A stretch of 11,157 nt of DNA from Desulfobacterales bacterium (GCA_026992215.1 JALXAI010000517.1:1-11157), one strand, 5' to 3'; positions 1-7,401 are shown, counted from the first letter of the stretch. Made by a program: numbers and translations. Notes: generated from the sequence alone by a model not told the origin.

Positions 1-2279
1 CTGAAAAAGAAGAAGGACTTTTTGCCTTTCCGCTGAATGAAGCTGACAGATCGTTGATTGACGGTTTCAATGAGATGGATCCTGAAAAAACTGAACAAGA
101 GGCCGGTGGAGACTCAAAAGACGGGGCTGTTATCAACGATGAGCTGATCGACATGGCTCTAAACAGCGGTGATATAGAAGATGAGCTCTTTTCCAGGGAT
201 TCCCAAGAGGGCGGAAAACAGGAGGCAACAGGGAAAGAGGAAGAAAAAAAATCGTGCAACACCCCGATTCTGGGGACCAACGGTGAACCCATCATAATCG
301 ACGAAGAGGCAGTAATTCACACCATCGACGAGAACTTCACCGAGGAACATTCCGAATCGTCAGATAACTTATCGGACGAGGAGGGTCAGATAATTTCCGA
401 GGAATACGACCAGGAGTTATTTGATATATTTCTTGAGGCCTTCAAGGATAACCTCGATAAGTTGAGCCGGATAGAGCAGGATCTGAGAACCGGAAAAGAA
501 CCATCCCGGTGTCTCGATAACGCTCTGGTGCGCCTGGAGAAGATGATTTCATCAGCAAATTACATGGACTACCAGAGTGTCCTTAAAGTCTTGAAGACTT
601 GGCGCAACGAGGTAAAAAGGCTCACCCTTTCCGACGAAAACATTCCGTCCGCCTTCAGCAAGCTGTTCACCAATTACTGTTACAAGCTTCTCCGCCTTGT
701 TCCCGCGTTACGAAAGCTGCTGGAAGCCCAGGGGCAAACCTCCGAAACCCTTGTAGCTCTGGGAGAAACCATCGATCTGTCAGAAGTTTCCTCGGCATCA
801 GCTGAAGTGGAAATTAAGATAGACACCATGTTCGATTTAATTGAGAGCCAGAAAGAAGAAACATCGGCAGAGACGGTTGAACTGAACGAAGAAGTGAAAC
901 AATTTCAAGCCGAAATAAAGCTCGAAGCGGAACGGGAGGATGGCGCGGAGCTTATCGAAGCTTCTGAAGGTGAAGACGACGAGTCCGAGGTATCGCTGAC
1001 GGAACTGGTAAGCAAACAAACGCTCAGGGTAGACGCCCAGAAGGTCGATAACCTGCTGAACCAGGTGGGTGAGCTGGTGGTGGTGAGGGCCGGGTTTTCA
1101 CAGACAGCGGATGTATTTAGAGAAACCATAAGAGGTTTTGCGGAGCAGGAAAAACTGAACAAGCAGGACCTGAAAGTGCTGAAAAATATAAGCTATAAGA
1201 TTGCTGAATCTTCCGTCTCCCTGGGGCGAATTGCCAACGAGCTTCAGGAAGCTGTCATGAAAATCAGGATGCTACCGGTACATAACCTCTTCCAGAGATT
1301 TCCGCGACTGGTTCGAAACTACTCGGGATCATTAAATAAAAGGGTGGAATTGAAGATCATCGGCAGCGACACAGAACTTGACAAGAGGGTCCTGGAGCAG
1401 ATGGCCGATCCCATAGTTCACCTGCTTCGTAACGCCATTGCTCACGGTATTGAAGATCCCTCGACGAGGGCGAAATTGGGCAAACCAGAAGAAGGTAGGA
1501 TTACTCTCTCCGCTTACCACGAAGGGAACCATGTCATAATAGAGATCAGTGATGACGGGCAGGGTATAAATGTCGAGAAACTCAAGGAAGTCCTGGTAGA
1601 AAAAAATGTGATCAGTTCGGCGGACATAAACAGGTTGAGCAGGGCGGAAATTCTCAATTCCATATTCCTGCCGGGAATTTCCACTGCTGAGACAGTCACC
1701 TCCACCAGCGGTCGAGGGGTCGGTATGGACATAGTCAAGGAAAACGTGGAAAACCTCAATGGTTCTATCGAAGTAAAATCAAAACAGGGCGAGGGAACTA
1801 CGTTTATTATCAAGATTCCATTGACCGTGGCCATTATCCAGGCGCTGCTCGTGGATGTATGCGGGCAAATCTTTACCATCCCGCTTACGTCGGTTCTTGA
1901 GATAACAAGGGTGTTTGAAGAAGAGATAGAAACCATAGAGGGATTCGAGGTAATTCACCTGCGCGACACCACCATTCCTTTGCTGCGCCTGGAAAATGTC
2001 CTTAATTTCGATACAACCGGCGACAAACCCGGGCGGACTTTCGTTGTAATTGTCAGCGTGGGAAAAGAAGAAGTCGGCCTGATAGTTGACGGTTTGCTGG
2101 GCGAGCAGGAAGTGGTTATTAAACCACTCTCGGAGAGCCTGCGGGAAAACAGGACCTTTTCAGGTGCAACAATACTGGGTGACGGAAGTATTTCCCTTAT
2201 TCTCGATGTTGCCCAGCTTGTGGAGATAGTAAAGGGCAGAAGCTTTTTTAAAACGGGAACGTTCACTGCCGCGGCGTAG
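1..2279 (+). CDS. cheA: Chemotaxis-type histidine kinase CheA, 5'-truncated by the window edge
   Basis: CheA autophosphorylates on ATP and passes phosphate to CheY/CheB-type receivers from a receptor-CheW array. The reading frame is open back to base 3 with no stop. The first in-frame TTG (54) has no ribosome binding site, so the true start lies upstream. Visible order: an acidic low-complexity stretch (to ~400); an HPt-like helical region (~402-735) that contains no histidine; a second acidic linker (~830-1010); a P3 dimerisation domain (~1020-1330, with VDNLLNQVGELVVVRAG); a P4 ATPase domain with N box HLLRNAIAHGIE (1419-1454), DDGQGI (1551-1568) and GRGVGMD (1710-1730); and a CheW-like P5 domain (~1825-2250). 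There is no C-terminal receiver. The HPt opening (ELFDIFLEAF) resembles the repeated HPt modules of ChpA/PilL-type kinases, so a phosphorylatable HPt is expected upstream. cheB follows 28 bases later. The kinase identity is secure; the Pil-Chp affinity is inferred. Confidence 0.95.
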   Translation, partial: EKEEGLFAFPLNEADRSLIDGFNEMDPEKTEQEAGGDSKDGAVINDELIDMALNSGDIEDELFSRDSQEGGKQEATGKEEEKKSCNTPILGTNGEPIIIDEEAVIHTIDENFTEEHSESSDNLSDEEGQIISEEYDQELFDIFLEAFKDNLDKLSRIEQDLRTGKEPSRCLDNALVRLEKMISSANYMDYQSVLKVLKTWRNEVKRLTLSDENIPSAFSKLFTNYCYKLLRLVPALRKLLEAQGQTSETLVALGETIDLSEVSSASAEVEIKIDTMFDLIESQKEETSAETVELNEEVKQFQAEIKLEAEREDGAELIEASEGEDDESEVSLTELVSKQTLRVDAQKVDNLLNQVGELVVVRAGFSQTADVFRETIRGFAEQEKLNKQDLKVLKNISYKIAESSVSLGRIANELQEAVMKIRMLPVHNLFQRFPRLVRNYSGSLNKRVELKIIGSDTELDKRVLEQMADPIVHLLRNAIAHGIEDPSTRAKLGKPEEGRITLSAYHEGNHVIIEISDDGQGINVEKLKEVLVEKNVISSADINRLSRAEILNSIFLPGISTAETVTSTSGRGVGMDIVKENVENLNGSIEVKSKQGEGTTFIIKIPLTVAIIQALLVDVCGQIFTIPLTSVLEITRVFEEEIETIEGFEVIHLRDTTIPLLRLENVLNFDTTGDKPGRTFVVIVSVGKEEVGLIVDGLLGEQEVVIKPLSESLRENRTFSGATILGDGSISLILDVAQLVEIVKGRSFFKTGTFTAAA

Positions 2280-2307
2280 AAAAGAGCTTGTAAGTAAGAA
2301 TAACACC

Positions 2308-3516
2308 ATGCGGATAACAACAGGATCAAATCGATACCCGATCAGGGTACTGATCGTGGATGACTCGGCTCTGATCAGAAAGTATCTGTCTCAGGCCCTG
2401 AACAGGACGTCTTTTCTCAGGGTGGTGGCGACTGCCCAGGACGGAATTTTTGCGCTGGAGAAGATACAAACCCTTTCTCCTGATGTGGTACTTCTTGACT
2501 TTCACATGCCTCGCCTGGATGGCATCGAAACGCTGAAACTTATAATGATGCACCATCCCGTACCGGTAGTAATGTTCAGCAGCGTGACGCGGGAGGGAGC
2601 ATTGCTTACCATCAAGGCCTTGAAGCTTGGTGCCGTTGACTTTATGCCTAAGCCCATGGGATCGCTTCTTGACAACATGAAATACATCTATACCGAGCTC
2701 GTAACCAAAATACTAACGGCAGCAAACAGCAACGTGCAAGGGCTTGGACACGGCTTCGGTGAAAGGATTCCCCGGTACCGGGTGCCGTCTTCTGCCCAGC
2801 GCGGTTCTACGGATTTTTCAAGTGATCTGATAAATGACGGCTACGCGGGATGGGAACAGCTGCCTTTTTTTGCCATCGGGTGTTCCACTGGGGGCCCCAG
2901 GGCCCTGGAACAGATCATCTGGTCTTTACCGGCAGATTTCCCTGCCCCCGTGACAGTTGTACAGCACATGCCCGACCCGTTTCTGTCCGTTTACGCGGAA
3001 CATTTGAACTCAAAATCGAAGTTAAAGGTAAAGATAGCAACCCCGTACTCCGAGGTCGAACCCGGAACGGTACTTCTTGCCCCCGGTAACGCTCACATGA
3101 AAATATGCAGGCTGGGCACCCGACTTGTGGCGTCTCTTCATGCCATAGATTCTCCGGGACTCGGCAAATTTCCTTCTGCTGATCACCTGTTCAGTTCCGT
3201 GGCCAGAACCACCGGGGAACGTGCGGTCGGCATAGTTCTCAGCGGCATGGGAAAAGATGGAACGAGAGGACTCAGAGCCATTAAGCTTGTGGGCGGTTAT
3301 ACCATAGCGCAGGACAGGGCAAGCGCTACCGTATACGGGATGCCCGGATCTGCCCGAGCGAAGGGCTTAATTGATAGGGTTCTCAATCCAGGGGACATTG
3401 CAAAAGCAATGAAAACCATGACCGATTTAGGCCGGCTTCCCGGCGATTCCCGGCACGTTGCCGGAGCGATGAAGAGAGAAACGAACTACGAACGGATGCA
3501 TGATAACCAGGGATAA
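2308..3516 (+). CDS. cheB: CheB: receptor glutamate methylesterase/glutamine deamidase with receiver domain
   Basis: CheB removes methyl groups from chemoreceptor glutamates (and deamidates glutamines) when its receiver is phosphorylated by CheA. The 402-residue length suits the family, with a somewhat long linker. The receiver (~12-130) shows acidic pair D18/D19, phospho-acceptor D64 (LLDFHMPRLDG) and K115 in the PKP motif. The linker is ~130-183. The esterase domain (~185-385) has an intact triad: S193 in GCSTGG, H220 in VVQHMP and D317 in GMGKDG. The start at 2308 leaves 11 residues before the receiver. The ribosome binding site is weak, which fits translational coupling to cheA 28 bases upstream. 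The parA-like gene begins 3 bases after the stop. This is the only one of the three CheB-type proteins in the window with every catalytic residue present. Confidence 0.97.
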   Translation: MRITTGSNRYPIRVLIVDDSALIRKYLSQALNRTSFLRVVATAQDGIFALEKIQTLSPDVVLLDFHMPRLDGIETLKLIMMHHPVPVVMFSSVTREGALLTIKALKLGAVDFMPKPMGSLLDNMKYIYTELVTKILTAANSNVQGLGHGFGERIPRYRVPSSAQRGSTDFSSDLINDGYAGWEQLPFFAIGCSTGGPRALEQIIWSLPADFPAPVTVVQHMPDPFLSVYAEHLNSKSKLKVKIATPYSEVEPGTVLLAPGNAHMKICRLGTRLVASLHAIDSPGLGKFPSADHLFSSVARTTGERAVGIVLSGMGKDGTRGLRAIKLVGGYTIAQDRASATVYGMPGSARAKGLIDRVLNPGDIAKAMKTMTDLGRLPGDSRHVAGAMKRETNYERMHDNQG

Positions 3517-3519
3517 GAG

Positions 3520-4293
3520 ATGTCCAGGACAATTGCGATAGTAAGTCAGAAAGGCGGCGTTGGAAAAACAACAACGGCCGTGAACCTTGGGGCGAGCCTT
3601 GCAGCGCTACGCAAACGCACGCTCATCATCGGTCATGACCCTCAATGCGGCGTGGCTGTTTCCTTTGGCCTGGAACAGCGCTCGAACGGGGCGGGGCTCT
3701 TCAACTTTTACCTGGGTCAGATTCCCCTGGAACAGGCCCTGAAACACACATCCATGGAAAACCTGGATATTATCCCGTGCAATGTAGAATCGAGCGAAGA
3801 AGAGTTGAGTTTCCTGAGAATCATAGCGTCAGACATATTCAAGCTAAACTCCAGCATGCAACTCCTTAGAAACAGCTACGATTACATTATTATTGACTGC
3901 CCTCCGACCCTGGGAACGGTAACAACAGCCAGCCTTGTTGCCGCCGATTCCTTTATCGTACCTCTGCAAATGGACATCTACAGCTTGAACACTATCGGCA
4001 GGGTGATCAAAACCGCGAGAAACATAAAAACGCACTACAATCCTAGGCTTGAAATCGAAGGGTTCCTTTTTTCCATGGTGGATCCTCGCGCACGACTTAC
4101 CAGGAACATTCTAGAGGAAAGCAGAAAAAACCTGAAGTCAAGGGTCTTCAAGACCATAATACCAAGGCATCCGTCTCTGGCCGAGGTTCCGCAGATGAAA
4201 AAACCGGTAATTTTTATCGACATAATGTCTCCCGGTGCCCGCGCTTATTTACACCTGGCAAAGGAGATAGTCGACAGAGAAACAAGACGCTAG
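3520..4293 (+). CDS. ParA/Soj-family ATPase, probable positioner of the chemosensory array
   Basis: A 257-residue deviant-Walker ATPase that should dimerise on ATP and bind DNA non-specifically or a polar partner. The Walker A motif QKGGVGKTT has signature Lys K11 and catalytic Lys K16. Walker A' is IIGHDPQ, keeping D40 but with Gly-His where the family usually has Asp-Leu. Walker B is IIIDCPP with D126. The C-terminal block (IIPRHPSLAEVPQMKKPV, then a family-typical ending) is characteristic of Soj/ParA rather than MinD, and no MinD-type amphipathic C-terminal helix is seen. AGGGA at 3509-3513, six bases before the ATG and abutting the cheB stop, supports the start and tight coupling. No parB follows. 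ParA homologues in che operons (ParC in Vibrio, PpfA in Rhodobacter) distribute chemoreceptor clusters between daughter cells, so that role is inferred here rather than plasmid or chromosome partitioning. Confidence 0.9.
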   Translation: MSRTIAIVSQKGGVGKTTTAVNLGASLAALRKRTLIIGHDPQCGVAVSFGLEQRSNGAGLFNFYLGQIPLEQALKHTSMENLDIIPCNVESSEEELSFLRIIASDIFKLNSSMQLLRNSYDYIIIDCPPTLGTVTTASLVAADSFIVPLQMDIYSLNTIGRVIKTARNIKTHYNPRLEIEGFLFSMVDPRARLTRNILEESRKNLKSRVFKTIIPRHPSLAEVPQMKKPVIFIDIMSPGARAYLHLAKEIVDRETRR

Positions 4294-4363
4294 CTGAAAC
4301 GATACAGGAGAGAGACATTAAGAGATTCATCGGAAAATTGATGGTAAGGATGAGGCTCGCGAG

Positions 4364-4368
4364 AGGAG
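4364..4368 (+). promoter_or_regulatory. Ribosome binding site deciding the PilZ gene start
   Basis: AGGAG lies five bases before the ATG at 4374. Earlier in-frame starts (TTG 4338, ATG 4341, ATG 4350) have no comparable site, although a purine-rich CAGGAGAGAG around 4305-4314 precedes an in-frame ATT at 4317. Confidence 0.6.
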
Positions 4369-4373
4369 AAGAA

Positions 4374-4784
4374 ATGGGTACAGCCGACTACGTTAATGAT
4401 CGCAGGAATTTCCCTCGAATTGTCAAGGAGGTGAAAATTGAGGTAAGTGAGATATCTTATCCTATTTCAAAGGAAAACGGAGAGGAAGGGACATCGAAAA
4501 ATATTGGCAGGGGGGGCATATGCTTTGCCTTGCCCTTTCCTTTAAGTCCCGGTGCCTTGTTGAGCCTGAAGATTTATCTGCCCGCATGGCAGAAGTACAA
4601 GAAAAGTTTTGCACAGGTACTGAACGTGGGCCACCCTTCCGAGCCTCTGTCAGCCATTGGCGAAGTGGTCTGGTGCAGTCCTGTTACAAGCGGTACGGAC
4701 TACGAAATAGGTGTTAAGTTCGTGGATATTTACGAAGACGATTACAAGGCGCTGGCCAGGTATCTGGACAATATGGAAGGGTAA
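4374..4784 (+). CDS. PilZ-domain protein, probable c-di-GMP effector
   Basis: A 136-residue, essentially single-domain protein. PilZ domains bind cyclic di-GMP and change the behaviour of partner proteins in motility, pilus or polysaccharide systems. The RxxxR motif is R11-N-F-P-R15. The second motif, normally (D/N)xSxxG, is N43-I-G-R-G-G48, so the usual Ser is Gly. The rest matches PilZ beta-barrel strands: GGICFALPFPLSPGALL, then AIGEVVWC, then YEIGVKFVDI with a C-terminal helix. The start is placed at 4374 because of AGGAG five bases upstream; starts at 4338 or 4341 would add 11-12 poorly conserved residues. It sits between the ParA gene and the PATAN-REC protein gene, which starts 22 bases downstream. 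A run of seven G (4510-4516) falls inside the second motif. Binding of c-di-GMP is likely but not certain given the Ser-to-Gly change. Confidence 0.88.
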   Translation: MGTADYVNDRRNFPRIVKEVKIEVSEISYPISKENGEEGTSKNIGRGGICFALPFPLSPGALLSLKIYLPAWQKYKKSFAQVLNVGHPSEPLSAIGEVVWCSPVTSGTDYEIGVKFVDIYEDDYKALARYLDNMEG

Positions 4785-4806
4785 ACGAAAGAGACAGTTG
4801 CATACT

Positions 4807-6252
4807 ATGACAACAAGTCATAAGGAAATCAAAGGGTTTAAAGGAACTCTTTCAGATATAGAACTGATAGATGTGACTCAAATGGCGTGCCTTTCCGGTT
4901 CATCCATGATCATCAAAGTGGAAAGAAAACGCCAAACAGGTCTATTGCACATACTCGACGGCAATATTGTTCATGCTCAAACCAACACAAAGACGGGCGA
5001 AGAAGCTTTCCTTGAAATCATGTCCTGGCAGGGAGGGAAATTCATAACACGGAAACTTGACGAAATGCCCCCCCAGACGATCAAGAAAAACTGGGAGTTT
5101 CTGCTCATAGAAGCCACACGGGTAAAGGATGAGACGAGAGAGTTAGAAAAAGCGTCAGAGGAAGGGAAATCCAAGGGGATCCGGGTTTTAATAGTGGACG
5201 ATTCCCGCTTCATTTGCGGGAAGATGAAGGAATTCCTGGAAAAAGACCCGGAAATCACAGTCGTGGGAACAGCGCTGAACGGGAAAGAAGCCCTTGAAAT
5301 GCTTGAAAAACTCTCCCCGGATCTCATCACCCTCGATATCAACATGCCGGTGATGAGCGGAGACACGGCCTTAAAACATATAATGATTCATGCTCCCTGC
5401 CCGGTGGTGATTGTAAGCGGGATTGATGCCGGCAATACTTCCGCGGTCTTTGACTTTTTGAGGCTCGGAGCCGTTGATTTCATATCAAAGCCGCAAAATA
5501 TCAGGCAACTGCTGGACCAGCAGGAGTCTTTTGCGCGAAAAATAAAAATAGCCGCAAAAGCCAGGGTAAAAAACTTCAGACGGGCAAGAAGCGTTCCACA
5601 CGTTGCCGATAGGAAGACCTTACAGCATCCCGTCGCAACTCCGCGGGAAAGGCTCGCCGTACTTTTCGGGATGGCAGGAGGATGCTCGGATATTTTAAAA
5701 ATACTTCCGTCTTTGCCGGATAACCTCAACGCGCCGGTCCTGGTTGTACAGCAGATCGAGAAAAATTTTCACGGGAATTTCGTGCAGTTTCTGGATAGCA
5801 TTTCCAGGATGCCCGTTGTTGCCCTGGAAAACGGTGTTGAGAAAACATTGAAGAAGGGAAAATGCTACTTCGCGCTCCCGGGATGTAAAATCAGCGTAAC
5901 ACAAGGTAATAGGCTGATTAATATCAAGAAATCCCATTTTTCGGGTTCGCCCTTTGATGGCCTCGAAGTTCTGGCACGCTCTGTCTTCAGTTCTTTTAAG
6001 TCACCCGAGAGCATAATCTGGACATTTGTCTCTGGCGAAGAGAGAGCGCCTGACAACCTTGTCGAGATGCTCGGTACGTCCGGTTCTGTTATTGTATCCC
6101 AGGACCCTTCCACTGCCCTGCATCCCGAGCTACCGGGTTCATACATCGAAAAAGGTGTCGCTGATATCGTCGTGCCACCGGAAGGGATACCGCGCAAACT
6201 CGTCAAAATTCTTAGACGATTCAGGATTAAAGAGAAAAAAGGAGTTTCATGA
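4807..6252 (+). CDS. PATAN (DUF4388)-receiver-pseudo-CheB fusion with all three esterase catalytic residues replaced
   Basis: A 481-residue three-part protein. Residues ~8-95 match the DUF4388/PATAN pattern (FKGTLSDIELIDVTQMACLS, LLHILDGNIVHAQ, GEEAFLEIMSWQGGKF). Residues ~125-235 are a receiver with D131/D132, phospho-acceptor D177 (TLDINMPVMSG) and K228. Residues ~283-475 follow the CheB esterase fold, but catalytic Ser aligns with A290 (FGMAGG, also one residue shorter), His with Q316 (VVQQIE) and Asp with A414 (SGEERAPDN). An active methylesterase is therefore not expected, while the phosphorylatable switch is kept. PATAN receivers in cyanobacteria act on type IV pilus motility, so an output by protein-protein contact is inferred. 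ATG 4807 has only a weak GAAAGAG site 13 bases upstream; TTG 4798 is an alternative. The frame is open further upstream, but that part overlaps the PilZ gene and is not domain-like. Confidence 0.9.
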   Translation: MTTSHKEIKGFKGTLSDIELIDVTQMACLSGSSMIIKVERKRQTGLLHILDGNIVHAQTNTKTGEEAFLEIMSWQGGKFITRKLDEMPPQTIKKNWEFLLIEATRVKDETRELEKASEEGKSKGIRVLIVDDSRFICGKMKEFLEKDPEITVVGTALNGKEALEMLEKLSPDLITLDINMPVMSGDTALKHIMIHAPCPVVIVSGIDAGNTSAVFDFLRLGAVDFISKPQNIRQLLDQQESFARKIKIAAKARVKNFRRARSVPHVADRKTLQHPVATPRERLAVLFGMAGGCSDILKILPSLPDNLNAPVLVVQQIEKNFHGNFVQFLDSISRMPVVALENGVEKTLKKGKCYFALPGCKISVTQGNRLINIKKSHFSGSPFDGLEVLARSVFSSFKSPESIIWTFVSGEERAPDNLVEMLGTSGSVIVSQDPSTALHPELPGSYIEKGVADIVVPPEGIPRKLVKILRRFRIKEKKGVS

Positions 6253-6278
6253 ACGACGTTAAGAGGAGTGGCGGATGA
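6249..6278 (+). other. Nine-codon mini-ORF bridging two genes, possible translation-coupling device
   Basis: ATG 6249 overlaps the stop TGA (6250-6252) of the preceding gene. It has AAGGAG (6239-6244) four bases upstream and reads MNDVKRSGG. Its own stop TGA (6276-6278) overlaps the ATG (6275) of the next gene. The arrangement would let ribosomes pass from one CheB-like gene to the next. It may be chance; no function for the peptide is proposed. Confidence 0.25.
6264..6268 (+). promoter_or_regulatory. Ribosome binding site of the second CheB-like gene
   Basis: AGGAG, six bases before ATG 6275, fixes that start. Confidence 0.7.
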
Positions 6279-7306
6279 ATCCTGTAAAAGCACTGATTGT
6301 AGACGACACATCGGTGATCCAGAAGGCTCTGGGGAAAATACTCTTCAGGGACAGGAACATTGAAGTTGTGGGATACGCGAGCAACGGGATCGAATGCCTG
6401 GAAAAAATTGAAAAATACAGGCCTGATGTCATTACCTTGGACATTGAAATGCCCCTGATGGACGGACTTACTACGCTAAAGCACATCATGATCGAAAAGC
6501 CCACTCCCACGGTCATAGTCAGCTCCATGACCCAGACAGGATACATTACCTTCGAAGCATTGAGACTGGGCGTGGTGGATTTTATCCCCAAGCCCAGCGG
6601 AGCTAACAAACTGGACATGGCAACCCAGGAAAAGATTCTGAGGGACCGCGTGAAAATAGGCTCGTGCATTAAGATCAGGAATATCAGGCGCGTAAAATTC
6701 GAAAAGCAACCTGCTCCTGTTGACTTCATAACGCACGATGGAAGGCCTCAAAAAATAATAGGAATCGGCACGTCCTTGGGAGGGCCAAACACCATCATTA
6801 GAATTATTTCCTCCCTTCGACCAAACTTTGACGGAGTGGTACTGGCGATGCAGGAGATTGCCCCGGAGATATTGCCATCATTCTGTAGTTATTTCAATGA
6901 GATAGCCCCCATAAAAGTGGCGCCTGCAAGAGATGGGCTCATCTTGAAAAAAGGCACCTGCTACATGATTTCCAGAACGTACAGCGTAAGACTGTGCACC
7001 GACAAAAAAACCGGGGAAACAATGCTGAGATTGAAAAAAAGCATAGGTGGTCCCATGGATTCAATGTTCGAATCCATCGCTGAATCCTTCGGGGCAAATT
7101 CAATGGGAATACTGCTTACGGGAATCGGCGATGATGGCCCCTGCGGCTTGAAACGTATACTCGAAGCCGGTGGAAGAACCATAGCCCAGGAAGAGGAATG
7201 CTGTGTATTCCCAAACCTGGTTCAGAATGCTCTCGAGCATGGAAGTGTTCAAAAGGTTTTAAAAGATGACGAGATCCCGGATGTAATTCTGAGCTGGGTT
7301 CAGTAA
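6275..7306 (+). CDS. CheB-like receiver/esterase-fold protein with catalytic His replaced by Glu
   Basis: A 343-residue CheB-shaped protein. The receiver (~4-120) is complete: D10/D11, phospho-acceptor D56 (TLDIEMPLMDG) and K106 (PKP). The esterase domain (~160-335) keeps nucleophile S167 in GTSLGG (usual STGG is SLGG) and D287 in GIGDDG. At the His position, CheB's VVQHMP becomes LAMQEIAP, so the catalytic residue is E194. Normal Ser-His-Asp hydrolysis is doubtful. Reduced activity, altered chemistry or a binding-only role are possible. Receiver and linker resemble the preceding PATAN fusion (LKHIMI...P.VIVS, LRLG.VDFI.KP, a basic IRNIRRV/VKNFRRA linker), pointing to a tandem duplication. 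AGGAG at 6264-6268 sets the start. Automated annotation would probably call this cheB; the His loss is the reason for withholding the symbol. Confidence 0.9.
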   Translation: MNPVKALIVDDTSVIQKALGKILFRDRNIEVVGYASNGIECLEKIEKYRPDVITLDIEMPLMDGLTTLKHIMIEKPTPTVIVSSMTQTGYITFEALRLGVVDFIPKPSGANKLDMATQEKILRDRVKIGSCIKIRNIRRVKFEKQPAPVDFITHDGRPQKIIGIGTSLGGPNTIIRIISSLRPNFDGVVLAMQEIAPEILPSFCSYFNEIAPIKVAPARDGLILKKGTCYMISRTYSVRLCTDKKTGETMLRLKKSIGGPMDSMFESIAESFGANSMGILLTGIGDDGPCGLKRILEAGGRTIAQEEECCVFPNLVQNALEHGSVQKVLKDDEIPDVILSWVQ

Positions 7307-7387
7307 GGTCAACAGTAGATCAAACAACGGAATGAAATGCAACACTCAGTGCACGTGAAACAGGCAGATATGCAAATATATATTCCT

Positions 7388-7394
7388 AAGGAGG
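7388..7394 (+). promoter_or_regulatory. Strong ribosome binding site of the PhnD-like binding protein
   Basis: AAGGAGG, seven bases before ATG 7402, is the best ribosome binding site in the window. This fits high expression of a periplasmic binding protein. The 95-base gap it ends (7307-7401) shows no convincing terminator. Confidence 0.8.
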
Positions 7395-7401
7395 ACGAGC
7401 C

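Noticed and set aside
54..56. TTG as the start of cheA
   Set aside because: No ribosome binding site precedes it and the frame is open to the window edge; the gene almost certainly starts upstream.
1514..1936. Long minus-strand open frames opposite cheA and other genes
   Set aside because: They mirror well-supported coding sequence on the + strand and show no recognisable motifs.
3520..4293. Plasmid or chromosome partition locus
   Set aside because: No parB, no partition-site repeats, and the gene is embedded in a chemosensory operon.
4338..4373. Longer PilZ protein starting at 4338 or 4341
   Set aside because: No ribosome binding site fits those starts and the extra residues do not belong to the PilZ fold; AGGAG supports 4374.
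4711..4806. N-terminal extension of the PATAN fusion overlapping the PilZ gene
   Set aside because: It is a frame-shifted reading of the PilZ C-terminus with no domain character; a start at 4807 (or 4798) is more plausible.
7355..7384. Possible promoter: GTGAAA, 18 bases, TATATT
   Set aside because: Transcription would start within or next to the ribosome binding site at 7388-7394, and the -35 match is only four of six.
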